NCBI GenBank assembly: GCA_030704615.1
Contig: CM060734.1
Location: 20,894,001-20,958,000, forward strand
Reading direction: 5' to 3'
DNA length: 64,000 nt
Origin: Takakia lepidozioides
Lineage: Eukaryota; Streptophyta; Takakiopsida; Takakiales; Takakiaceae
The position numbers were made by a program, and so were the translations under genes. Below the pieces are notes generated by a model, which was given only the letters and a program-made list of their open reading frames with translations, had not been told where the DNA came from and ran no database searches. Below, piece after piece: positions 52,115-62,640 of this stretch. Each line of letters starts with the position of its first letter. Position 1 is the stretch's first letter.

Positions 52115-54341
52115 CCCCCTCCGTGGACATTCCCACCTGGAAATGTCCAGTAGGACAGCACATGTGGCATAGGTCCCTCTTTTCTGTACTCGGAAAGGGT
52201 TCCGTTACCCTTGCTCTGAATGCATTAATGAGTCCACAAATAGTCTTAGCTGATGTACCGGGTAGGTACTTTGACGGCCCGATTTGTCCTCTTGCATGAT
52301 GAGACCCACTCTTGTAATTTATGCAGTGTTGTGTGCTTCGCCTTAGTGGCCACGTGTCCGTTTTTAGACATGCCCCTGACTTCCCCTCTCCGCGTGGCAT
52401 ATTCTCCGAGTTTGACTTCCAAACTTCTTCTTCACTTGACGGCCACTTTTCTGACGTTAACCCGCGTCCACCTGTCACTGACCCAATGGACTGTGTAACC
52501 CGCATGGGCTGTGTTGGGTTGTGACAAGTTGTGTCTAACTGTGGTGAACTGTGATAGGCTGTGTGACACTGTGATGGGCTGTGATAAGTTGTGTCACGCT
52601 GTGATGGGCTGTGATAGGCTGTGTCACGCTGTGTTGGGCTGTGATAGGCTGTGTGGCACTGTGGTGGGCTATGATATCTATGCGAACACCTGTACTTCCC
52701 GCCCTGGTCATACACGCTCGGCTTAGCGACAAGTAGTCCATACTCCGTTGGTATCATTGGCGCAGCCTGTGACTGTTTTTGCGTTTCAACATGCAAATCG
52801 TGCTGCAATGGTTTGTCATGGATACCACTGTATCCCTTCAACTTATTGGCATTGACTCTCCCCAGCATTTCTTTGTTAATGGTTTGTAACATGGCGGTGT
52901 TATTATCATATATCTTTTGTATGACATAAGGTCATTTCCATGGTGATTTAAGCTTATAAGCTTTAATCTTCCCCTTCTTCTGCAACCACAATACCAAATC
53001 TCCCGTCTTAAAAGTCTTTAATTTACCTTCATCAAACTGATCCTTCATCTTCATCTGAATTCTGGTCATGTTATCAGCTGCATCAGCACGTACTTCTTCC
53101 ACATGATATAATTCATGTTTCCTGACCTTAATTGAATCTTCCAATTCCATTCTCTTTCCCCATTCAGTTCTCATGGTAGGTAACAAGAATTCCACTGGAA
53201 GTAAAGCTTCCATACCATAAACTAATTGGAATGGTGTATACTTAGTGGTGACTTTATATGAAGTCATGTATGACCACAAAGCTGTCAGCAGCTTTGTATC
53301 CCAATCTGTTCTGTTTGCATTGACTATCTTAGCCAAGATAGTACATAGTATTTTGTTGGTAGCCTCTGCCTGCCCATTACCCTGTGGGTAATAAGTTGTA
53401 CTCTTCCTATGCACAATCATGAACTCTTCAGTCAATAGTTCAATGGTCTCATTAATGAAGTGACTTCCCTAGTCACTGATAGATTCCAGGGGACAGCCAA
53501 ATCGTGTAAGTATGTTCTCATACAGGAACCTTGCTGTGGACTTAGCTGTGTTGTCCCTCAGAGCTTTAGCTTCCACCCACTTTGTAGTATAATCAGTGGC
53601 TGTGATTATATACTTGTTGTGTGTATTCTTGGCTGGTGGGTTAATTGGTCCAACAAAGTCTAGTCCCCATTTCTGAAATGGTTCAGTAGGCATCGTAGGA
53701 TGCAAAACCATCTTCCCAGATCTCTGCAATGGTCCTAGCCTCTGGCACTCATCACAACTCTTACAATACTTGTGTACATCCTTGAGCAAAGTAGGCCACC
53801 AGTAACCTGCAAGTAGTATCTTTCTACCGGTAGTCTCTTCTCCAAAATGACCTCCAGCCACTCCTTTATGAACTTCCTCCAAAACTTTATTTACTTCATG
53901 GTGGTACAAGCATCGTTTAAGTACTCCATCAGGTCCTAGCTTATACATTCTGCCCCCTACCATAGTATAAGGTAAAGCCTTGATAGTGATTCTCTTCCTC
54001 TGCTCCTTTCCATAACTAGGTGGGCACTGACCATGAGTAAGGTAGTATCTGATTGGCCACTGCCAATCTAACCAGTCATCTGCACTTCCCTGCACCTCCA
54101 CTGCAAATAAATTCGCATCAGGTAATTGGTCGTCTACTCCTGTGGCGGGCTCTCCTATTGATAGGCGTGACAACTGATCTGCCACAAGATGCAAACGGTC
54201 AGGCTTGTAAACAACTTCGAACTCAAACTCATGCAAGATTATTAACCACCTTGTTATCCTTCCACTTATCAAGAGCCTGGTGATCCACATAAAACATAAA
54301 CTTCCTTCCCAATAGGTAATGCCTGAATTTCTTGACTGCAT
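52068..54341 (-). pseudogene. Integrase of element B, broken
   Basis: The core is recognisable (GGHFGEETTGRKILLAGYWW, GLDFVGPINPPAKN, GNGQAEATNKIL). TAG at 53,469-53,471 replaces the Gln next to the second catalytic Asp, and another stop lies at 52,932. The C-terminal tail again carries TAYHSP(T/S)QRD-type repeats from a minisatellite at about 52,500-52,690, but in fewer and more diverged units than A. About 23 bp are missing near 54,270 relative to A, shifting the frame at the RNase H end. Confidence 0.85.
52500..52690. repeat. GGCTGTG minisatellite in the integrase tail of element B
   Basis: Units such as ATGGGCTGTGATAGGCTGTG and GTCACGCTGTG repeat, parallel to the tract at 20,335-20,615 in element A but shorter and more diverged. 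Confidence 0.85.
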
Positions 54342-55578
54342 AAATCATTGCCAGTGCTTCTCTTTCAGTTGTGCTATAGTTCCTTTCAGCACTGTTCATC
54401 AACCTGCTAGCATAGTACACATGTGAATCTATATTTCCTGTAACATTTTGGGCTAAAACTGCTCCCAACGCTTCTCCTGAGGCATCACAGTGAACATGAA
54501 ATACTACATGCCAGTGAGGGTTAATCAGCACAGGTGTAGTTGTTACTGACAATGTAAGTTCCTCAAAAGCCTGTTGACATTCAGCTGTCCATGCAAACAC
54601 TGCATCTTTCTTTATAAGCTTGCTCAACGGTGCTGCTATCTATGCATACCGTCTGACAAATCTTCTGTAATAACTGGTTTGTCCAAGGAATCTCCTCAGA
54701 CTCTTAACATTTACTGGTGGTGGAGAGGCTTTAATGGCCTCTGTCTTTCTGGGATCCACAAGAAGTCCCCTCTTACACACAATGTGTCCCAAAAGCACCC
54801 CTGAGTTCACACAGAAAGTACACTTCTCTGGATTCAGGCCCAGACCTCTCATCCTGCATCTGGCCAAACATAACTCCAATTTATGCAAGTGCTCATTCTT
54901 AGAGCTGTACACACTAAAATCATCCAAGAACACCTGCATGAAATCATCCAGATACTCATGAAAAGATTCACTTATCACTCTCTGAAAGGTTGCTGGTGCA
55001 TTACAAAGTCCAAAAGGCATGACTTTGTATGCATAAACACCCCAGTCTCTGATGATAGCTATCTTTCCCTGGTCTTCTTCTGCCACTTGCACTTGATTAT
55101 AACCACTGAAGCCATCCATGAATGAGTACATCTCATGGCCTGCCATAGTGTCCAATACCGCTTCTGTGAATGGCAAAGGGAAATGATCTTTCTTCGTACA
55201 AGCATTCAACTTCTTATAGTTCACACAAACTCTCAGTTTACCATTCTTCTTGGGAACTATCACAATGGGTGACAACCAAGTTGTATACTCTATCGGGTAT
55301 ATAAACTTAGCCTCAGCCAACTTCTTGATCTCTTATCCAACCTTCTGTGCATAGTTGGGATTCATTCTGTACCTTGCCTGTTTGATTGGTACTGACCCTG
55401 GTTCCAGTTCAATCTTATGCTGACAGATCTCAGGTGGTATCCCTTTCAGATCCTCGTAGCTCCAAGCAAATACATCTTTGTATTTGATGAACAGACTCTT
55501 AGATTCCTCAAAGAATTCTGCCTCCAAATCAGCCCCTACCTTCACCATCCTCGGTTCCCCTTCACTTCCCACATTCAC
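54229..55578 (-). pseudogene. RT and RNase H of element B
   Basis: RT (55,320-54,640) is open from TTWLSPIVIVPKKNG through MPFGLCNAPATFQRVIS and QVFLDDFSVYS to FVRRYA. It ends at TAG 54,640-54,642, the same site as in element A, and RNase H follows in frame (VFHVHCDASGEALGAVLAQ). A TAA near 55,333 splits the N-terminal side (IPPEICQHKIELEPGSVPIK). This copy does not have the frameshift that breaks the RT of A. Confidence 0.88.
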
Positions 55579-55587
55579 TTCTCTCGT

Positions 55588-56727
55588 CTACTCATTAGCT
55601 GTGATTGTCCATCCAATCACCATTTCATCCTGTAAACTCACAGTGGCTGGTTCCTCTAGGATTTCCATTTCTCCCTCTCTTTCTTCATAGAAATGTGGTG
55701 GGTAACTGCTTGTTTCACCCTCAATTGGTGTTGCTATCACTACACCACAACAGATACCTTTTAAACAACTTAGGCCTTTCAATTGCATCTCTGCAACCTG
55801 CTCCCACTCTGGGTGTGCAGCGAACAGGGTAGCTTCCTGCTCCTCATCAAGTCCTCCCCTCCAGTCATACTCCCTGACCTCTCGAGGTCTTCTCGTAGCA
55901 GGTAATCTACTAGATTTCTTAGTGGTGTTTTGTATCTTGTGCATCCCATCACGCACAGTTAGTAACTTGGAATTCCAGTATGGAATACCCTGGCCTGTTT
56001 CAGCCACGGTCGACCCAGCAATAAGGAGTAAGCTTCCATGACTTCATCCATTTTCAACACAGTTACTGTGATCTTAAAGATCATCTTTTGAATCTGTATC
56101 TTAACTCCACTTATCAATCCCAATGGTTGTACACTTCTTTGATCTGCCATTGTTACTGTAAATGGGGTTGGTTTCATTTTACTTAGACCAAGCTTCTGCC
56201 TTAATTGGTCTGTCATGATATTCACTCCAGAGCCTCCATCTATCAGTACATCAGTTAGTTCTGTGCTTCCAATTCTCAATTGGATTACTGGCATAGAATC
56301 ATCAAAGTCCATGACTGTTTCTCGCCCTTTCGGCTTCACATTATAACTGGTCACCTTGCTGTTCAGGTCTGTGTTCCCTGTCACATGGGCAATTCGATTG
56401 ATTGTTTGATACATCATGTGTCTACAATAAGGTGCCACATCCAATAGCTGTCCAATGGTAATCTCCGCTTTGGACTGGCATATTACTTCAGCCAAAGTCC
56501 CTTCATTACTCTGCATTTCTGCAGCTTCTTTCTTCCCTTCATCCTCACTCACTTCCTCTTCTCTTTCAGAATCAGAGGAATCTGCCATAGGAATATGAGT
56601 ACTCTTCTGCATTTCCCTTATGGTATCTGTCACTTCCTTATGCAGTTCCTTCTCATCTCTCCAAGCCTCATCATCTTCAGGCACATCACTGCCATCTTCA
56701 TTATCATCACCTTCCTCATCTACTGCT
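55588..56727 (-). pseudogene. Protease region of element B
   Basis: The frame from 56,684 gives PVIQLRIGSTELTDVLIDG, GSGVNIMTDQLRQKLGL and YSLLLGRPWLKQARV, so the protease domain is uninterrupted. A one-base loss near 55,983 shifts the frame after ARVFH, and TAG near 55,588 ends the next piece. Similarity to A ends at about 56,727. Confidence 0.82.
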
Positions 56728-56749
56728 CTTTTTGGTATTTATAAGAGAT

Positions 56750-56812
56750 GATGCGACCGCCCAATGGAGATCGTTCTTTTTTGTTGTTTTTTTAAATAAA
56801 ACGACCGCCTAT
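56750..56812. repeat. Two palindrome-family units between elements B and D
   Basis: GCGACCGCCCAATGGAGATCG and ACGACCGCCTATACGA, separated by an A/T-rich spacer, belong to the same family as the array at 58,766-59,650. They sit exactly at the junction of B and D. Confidence 0.65.
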
Positions 56813-58325
56813 ACGACAACGACACGTTAGTTCCGAAAATTTTGCTACTTATGAACATGAAGCGGTTTCTGCTACGTGATGCTCCAGCCTCCTGTAATAG
56901 CTCACACGTGTAGTCGCCTACCTTGCAAAGTCTTGGCGATCACTGCCTCCACCAAGTGGTTGATGGAGTCTTCGGAAAGCTCCGTGGTCACCGTTATCAT
57001 GTTCAACTGTCGGGGTTTCGGGCACTTTTTGGCCATGTGCCTAGTCTCCCCGCAATTAAAGCACGCCCCATCAAAGGTCGTTTTCTGCCCGTCATGTGCC
57101 GTCGCACCTATTTTTCCTTTCGGAGCACCGGGTGCTGCCCTGGCGTGCGAAGGCCTCCCTTTGATCTCCAATTGTCATTGTCGCCGTGTGGCTTATCCCA
57201 CTTCTTTTCCGACCGGAATCAATCACATTCCCGTCGGACCTTCTTGTGGTTCAGCTCCGTACGGCCCTGTCTTTCGCCCCTAAGGACATCCGAGAAGCAT
57301 TTAGCCCTTTCAATGGCCTCGTTCAAAGTCTTTGATAGCCTCTCCTCCAACTTCCGCCTAGCCCATGGGGCCAGTCCCGCCACAAAGTTGAAAACCAGTT
57401 CTGGTTTCGCCATGTCCGCGACTTCAAACAACAATACATTGAAAGCCTGAATATATCCTCGAATATCATCTGTTTGCTTCAAGTTCTTCATTTTGTCCCA
57501 GGCAAGTCCGGACGCGTTGAGTGGTACAAATTGTTTTTTCATGAGTTCCTTGAACTCACCCCAACTCAAGGGCTCAGGGTTTGGCCCTTGGTTATTAAGA
57601 CGCTTCTACCACCATTGTTGAGCATAGCCCCTCAAATAGGTGGGAGCCACTTCCACCCGATCCTCGTCACTCAGCTTGGCCGCCCGGAAGTACTGCTCCA
57701 GCTCCAAAAGCTAGGTGTTGAGTGCCCTCCGATTTTGGACGCCCTCGAAGGTGTCGGGTTCCTTAGGCTTCATCTTAAACTTTGCCTTAGTTGAAGTGGC
57801 ATTAGCCACCCTCATCACGTCTTTCAACGTCCCGCCAAACTGCGCCAGAAGGCCTTCCCAGAAAGTTGGTAGCATTAGCGGCATCTGTTGGACTGGCGGG
57901 TCTCTCGGAGAGTCCTCAGGTTCTGACTCTCCAAATGTCTCTTGCTCTTGAGCGGCCTCGCTTTCAGAAGCATAAATAGCCTCTTTCGTTTGCCGCTCCG
58001 GCATCACGTCGGCCCCACCGGGCTCACTAGGATCATCGGCTTTCGGGCCGATGCGCTTTTGTTTGGTCTTGCTCGGCCCCATGGTGAGGCCGATCCCAAG
58101 GGCGATCGCATACTGAACTCTAGGCTCTGATATCAAGTGTTGTGCACCTCACTTTGGTAAACTCCCCTTCAAGTCATAGTTACTCGCTTTGATGCACGTG
58201 CCTAATTCCCAACCTGGCCGCCGGACCAACTCGGAGCTTCAACTTCTCACCGGGGCATAACGGTCCCCATTGCTCCCACACAGGACCCTCAAACTATCGG
58301 GCCCAATGGAAATTCCCTTTGGTTC
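56813..58325 (-). mobile_element. Element D: old 5' fragment of a chromovirus related to C
   Basis: From right to left it has a partial LTR (58,138-58,325, homologous to the start of C's LTR), a worn primer site (GCTCTGATATCA on the plus strand), gag N-terminus (58,136-57,711), gag core (FKELMKKQFVPLNASGLAWD, FVAGLAPWARRKLEER), and a CCHC knuckle (CFNCGETRHMAKKC). It ends inside the protease region at about 56,813. It is much more diverged from C than C's LTRs are from each other, and shares the gag TAG (57,711-57,713). Confidence 0.85.
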
Positions 58326-58360
58326 CACCATATGGTGGTCGTTTCATTTAAAACAAATAC

Positions 58361-58436
58361 CTGTTAGAAGCTCCAGCAGAACCACTCCAAAGCTCCAAGT
58401 GTTACTCTTGGCAAATGCCTGACTCGTCTTTACAGC
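58361..58436 (-). pseudogene. Protein-kinase exon (receptor-like cytoplasmic kinase type)
   Basis: The minus strand reads AVKTSQAFAKSNTWSFGVV then LLELLTG, matching kinase subdomain IX (SDVYSFGVVLLELLTGR) of plant receptor-like and cytoplasmic kinases. The exon is framed by acceptor TGCCACAG and donor GTATTT and has a phase-1 end as expected inside the TG-R junction. The subdomain IX Asp is Asn (KSNTWSFG), as in some RLCKs. No other kinase exon was found in the following ~400 bp. The donor-side intron is invaded by a palindrome unit (58,322-58,350) and then element D. Confidence 0.75.
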
Positions 58437-58439
58437 CTG

Positions 58440-58765
58440 TGGCAGAAATCAGACCAACAATTTTAATGCAAACTATTTGCAGTAAAAAGCACGCATCCTA
58501 CAGATTATTCTGTTCATTGTGGATACTAAACCTTTGACCCAAGTATGTTAAATGGTCAAATGTGAACATCACCAAAGCTACCACATGACTTGGTGATCGT
58601 TGGTTATTTATGATTATCACCAGGCAAGACGTCAACAATCACAGAAAGAGGAATTGGCATCAGATACACGAATTGAGGACAACCCCTGAGACTAGAGATC
58701 GAGATCTTCTTACCCTGGTTGGGGATTGTATTCTGTTCTCATTCTCTGAATTGCCTATTGCTAAA
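58440..58765. other. Intron-like spacer
   Basis: There is no recognised coding sequence between the kinase exon and the palindrome array. GATAATCATAAATAACCAACG and the flanking TGGTGATC/GATCACCA near 58,590-58,620 form a weak inverted repeat. Confidence 0.5.
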
Positions 58766-59650
58766 CCCACGGCGGTGGCTTCAGTTTGTTTTAATTTTGT
58801 ATTTTTTTAAATAAATTAAATTAAGATTAAATTTATTTTAAAAAATAAAACTTAAAGGAGCTACCGCCGTAATGGCGGTCGCTTCAGTTCTTTAAAAGTC
58901 GAAAAAGAGCTACTGCCATAGGGCGGTCGCTTCATTTTTTTTCTTTAAAAAAAAATCATTTTTAAAAATATTAAAATTTATTTAAAAAAAGGTTATAGGA
59001 GCGACTGCCAATACGGCGGTCGCTTCAGTTTTTTAAAAAGCGAAAAAGAGCGACCGCCATCGGGCGGTCGCTTCATTTTTTTAAGAAATAAAAAATTTAT
59101 TTTTTTATTTTTTATTTTTAATTGAAAAAAATAAAGGAGCGACCGCTGTATTGGCGGTCGCTTCACTTTCTTTAAAAGCGAAGAAGAGCGACCGCCGTAT
59201 GGCGGTTGCTTCATTTTTTTTATTAAAAAAACTTATTTTAAAATTTAACTATTTATTTTAAAATAAAAAAAATAAAAAAACTGAAAGGAGCGCCCGCCGT
59301 ATTGGCAATCGCTTCAGTTTTTAAAAAGTGAAAAAGAGCGACCCCCATATGACGGTCGCTTCATTTTTAAAATAAATAAACGAAAATGAGCGACCACCGT
59401 AGTGGCGGTCGCTTCATTTTTAAAAAAGAAAGAAAAAAGCAACGGCGGTTGCTTCATATTTTTCTTAAAAAAAAGAGCGAGTGCCGCTGTTGCAATCGCT
59501 TCATTTAAAGTTTTTAAAAAAAAGAGCCACTGCCACTAAATGGCGGCTGCTAAATTTAAAAAAACAAAACGAGCGACCCCCATTTGGTGATCGCTGCATT
59601 TTAATTTTTTTTTTAAAGAAGCGACCGCCAAACGGCGGACGCTTAATTTT
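58766..59650. repeat. Array of about 15 GCGACCGCC/GGCGGTCGC palindromes
   Basis: Near-palindromes of the form GAGCGACCGCC-N(3-6)-GGCGGTCGCTTC start at about 58,766, 58,859, 58,908, 58,999, 59,048, 59,137, 59,186, 59,288, 59,336, 59,388, 59,438, 59,476, 59,523, 59,569 and 59,618. The first eight pair up into a dimer of about 140 bp: a short spacer (~49 bp step) with CTTTAAAA-type sequence alternates with a long A/T-only spacer (~90 bp step). Later units are ~50 bp apart. Substitutions in one arm are often matched by loss of the other. There are no genes. Confidence 0.9.
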
Positions 59651-59669
59651 AGAATCAAAATTACATCGA

Positions 59670-59716
59670 TAAACGTCCGGACGCACGTCCGACGTGACGT
59701 ACGTCCGACGTGACGA
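59670..59716. repeat. Short direct repeat ACGTCCGACGTGACG
   Basis: CACGTCCGACGTGACG and TACGTCCGACGTGACG follow each other at 59,684-59,715, next to the end of the palindrome array. The unit is itself partly palindromic (ACGTCGGAC/GTCCGACGT). Confidence 0.8.
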
Positions 59717-59755
59717 GAGAATGGAGATTTAGTGTGAGTATAGATAGGAGAGCTG

Positions 59756-62640
59756 TTGGAGTGCACCATAAGCGATGAGTTTCTGCAGCAGATTTCCTCA
59801 AACTCCAGTTCTTTGGGTCCACAGCTGTCTCAAAGGATAGCCAAGTTGGAAGCTAGAATGGTAGGCAAACCAGCCTCCCTCCCTTCCCAACTGACATGTC
59901 AAGTGCAGCCTCTTCAACTTCTCGTCCAGTTTTGCAGTGCAGTGGTGCATCAGAGTCCAGCGACTCTGAAAACGATGATGTAAGGACTCCATATGAGCAT
60001 GGAAAGCTGAAGAGCTTTATTTTTGGGCATTCGCTAATCACTTGAGCATTGCTACACTGGGGAGGCAGTGGCACAAACACATGCATAGACACAGATTGTT
60101 GCAACCAGTGACTATCACTCACGGCAATGTTGTTCCCGTGCAGGATGGTAAAGACTTCGTGATTCAACCTAATCCTCGCGTTGGCTCTCGAGATGTGACT
60201 CAATGCAAGAAACAAAAACGAGGAAAAGATTCATCTTCAGGGCGGGGCTTACGAATCAAGGTGCGCGATTGATACTACATTTCACTTGTCATGCTTAATA
60301 GTTGTCCGATGTTGCAATACCCTAGAAAAGTGAAGTTATTGCATTGATGCTGGTGATGCAGAAGGTGGCTCTGGCTCAGACTGGAAGGCCTCAAGAGGAG
60401 AAAAGGAGCGTGCATCTTCAGGTCAACAGACTATATGCTTACATTCTTTACATTTTCTTGGAGATGGGTGAGTTAGTTCTCAGGTTTGTTTATAAGCTCA
60501 TGCCAGTCCACCCAAGGGTCCACTTCCTTCTGGTAATTTACCTGAATTCATGACTGCCAACGGTAGAATTGTATTTTTAGTTTTGGGTCCATGCTTTTGC
60601 CTAAACACACTTGTAAATCTCAAATTGGACCTGCTTAGTGGGTGCAGTTTGTGTTGTGTTGCTCACCAACGTATATTGTAAGTTTGCCAGTGAATTTATG
60701 ATTTGAAGCATATTTTGTGGAAGCAGGAAGAACTTACAAGCCTACAGACAAAGACAAGGTCCCTGGAGGAGGAGATGTTGAGAGTTAAGCAAGAAGCTTT
60801 CAATGCTGAGCAAAACTGCAAAAACTTTGAGAAGGTCTGTCAGTTCACCTTGCTACGCCATACATTTCATCAACCACAAGTATGTGATGTGTTTTCCCTA
60901 TTCACACTTCTTAGTCCCCAAATGCAGACCCCAAATGCAGATGCTTCTTGTATTGATCGTTTTTACCCACTTAATTGAGCAGAAAGGCCATGAAGAATCA
61001 ATTTTGGTTTAAACCCAGCCAGACATATCAAGTCTGAGGCAAACAGTCTGCCACAGCTAGGCCCCTCTGTGTTTACTGCATGTGATGTCACAGCAGTGAA
61101 TTTTCACAAACTAAGGACAGTACTTGCATAGTCACTACCATACTATGACTATTCTAGGTTCTGGCAAACTCTAGCCAACAGTGATTTAAACAATCATTGG
61201 TTGGGTTTGTGTACATTTTGGATCCATTGAAGGTCTGTCTGAGGAGTTGTCCATGTAAATCTGACTATGGACGTCAGATTGAACCCTTCAAGTTCACATC
61301 AACTGCCATTTGGCCTCTCTGGAATGGCAGAGGTGAATCTTCATCTTCATACATATTGTCAGATTCATGGGTTCCAAGCAGAAAAATATGCAGGTTTCTC
61401 TTTGCTACTTTTGGCTTAATCATTTGCCAGAATGCCAGAATGCATAGTCTCTTTCATGTTGGCCCACTTGGCGTCGCAGCTACGTTACGTAACATGTCAG
61501 CATGTTGTCATTATGTGTTCTAATTGCTTGTTGCAGAATCCATCTATGAGTAGTAACAATGGTCCAAAAACAGGAGCTGAAAGCGTCGGAAGAATGTGAA
61601 CGCCTACGGGACCAGAAGGTGCTTTAATTACGACGCTTCAAAAGATTCTATTAGAAGTTTGAATTGTATGCACATTTGCTATGCTGAAAGCCACAAAGGC
61701 AACATCTGTATTAAATGGATGTCTGCGTATTGAGGAACCCATAACACTAAAATCTGTGTGTGTCATTGGTGATATCACTAGCTTTTGGGTTTATGTATGT
61801 TCTGATTTATGAAAGGGTTTTAGGCTCGACTCTTAATGCAAGGTCTTCATTTTGAAATGCTCCTGGTTTGGGTTAATCGGTCTCCTTCCCTTACTCCCTT
61901 CTTCACCGATAAGGTTGTGGTCTTTACTCTGTCATAATGAAGGTATCGCACAACATTTTGTATGAAGTGGCAATGCAGAGAATGAAAGTGGTTTCAGACC
62001 TCCTTGTTGCAGTTGCCAAGAGTGAAAGGCAAGATGCTCGGACAACTGTATCAGACTTGGCAATGTTGAATTTATGAGGTTGGCACTGTCCCTTTGCTTC
62101 TGTCCATCCAGGGAGATTGTTGATCATGTAAGAATAGCTATGGACGGTTAACCTGGGTTTTATGAAGTGCAGTCTTTGCCAGTATTAGGAACAATTGCAT
62201 TCTATGTTCATGGTCTGCTTGTAGCCAACTTACTGAATCCCCTATGTTCTGGACCTGTTTAAATGCTTCTGTGAGAATAAGCAATACCCATTACATGGCA
62301 GGGCAAGAACAGTGCTATCAGAGGTTTGGGAGGATGGTCAATCCTTTAAAGAGATTCAAGCCCGCCTAGTAATATTCTTCTTAACCTTGTCAAGCAGTTT
62401 AGGTGAAGACCATCTGTGTTTTTATGGATCTGTGTCTCCATTTGGTGTTCTGTCAGTTCCTAAAGTAGTTGAGTCTCTTTTCTTGCCCCTCTCGCTCTAC
62501 CTCCTTACCTTTTGGCCTATCTCTACACACATTGATGTTGGCATATGTTTCCAGCGGTGTCTACTGGAGCAAAAGACGTATCTTCATAAGCATCGCAAAG
62601 AGCTTAAGAAGCAACCAACTGGTAGGGGTGGCATCCTTTA
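59756..62640 (+). pseudogene. Exon-like pieces of an unrecognised coiled-coil protein
   Basis: Several plus-strand stretches read like exons with GT donors. About 59,756-59,980 gives SDEFLQQISSNSSSLGPQLS and QRIAKLEARMVGKPA, then in another frame SSAASSTSRPVLQCSGASES. About 60,100-60,260 gives VTITHGNVVPVQDGKDFVI and QPNPRVGSRDV. About 60,360-60,420 gives GGSGSDWKASRGEKERASS. About 60,727-60,836 gives a coiled coil (LTSLQTKTRSLEEEMLRVKQ). About 61,572-61,618 gives KQELKASEECERLRDQK. Frame breaks inside the first two pieces suggest decay. The order and orientation are consistent with one gene, but I do not recognise it and cannot prove the splicing. Confidence 0.45.

Larger units (their letters stand above)
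40370..56727 (-). mobile_element. Element B: Athila/Tat-like retrotransposon, 5'-truncated, split by element C
   Basis: It is the same family as element A, on the minus strand. It keeps a 3' LTR, polypurine tract, extra ORF, integrase, RNase H, RT and protease, and loses similarity to A at about 56,727 within the gag-protease linker, so gag and the 5' LTR are missing. Element C (43,572-50,551) is inserted in the extra ORF. Its first LTR base is C rather than T (CGTCGAGCGG). Many nonsense codons and small indels show it is old. Confidence 0.88.

Noticed and set aside
58766-59650. CRISPR-like regularly spaced palindromes
   Set aside because: The spacers are low-complexity A/T and not unique, unit lengths drift and the setting is a plant nuclear genome.
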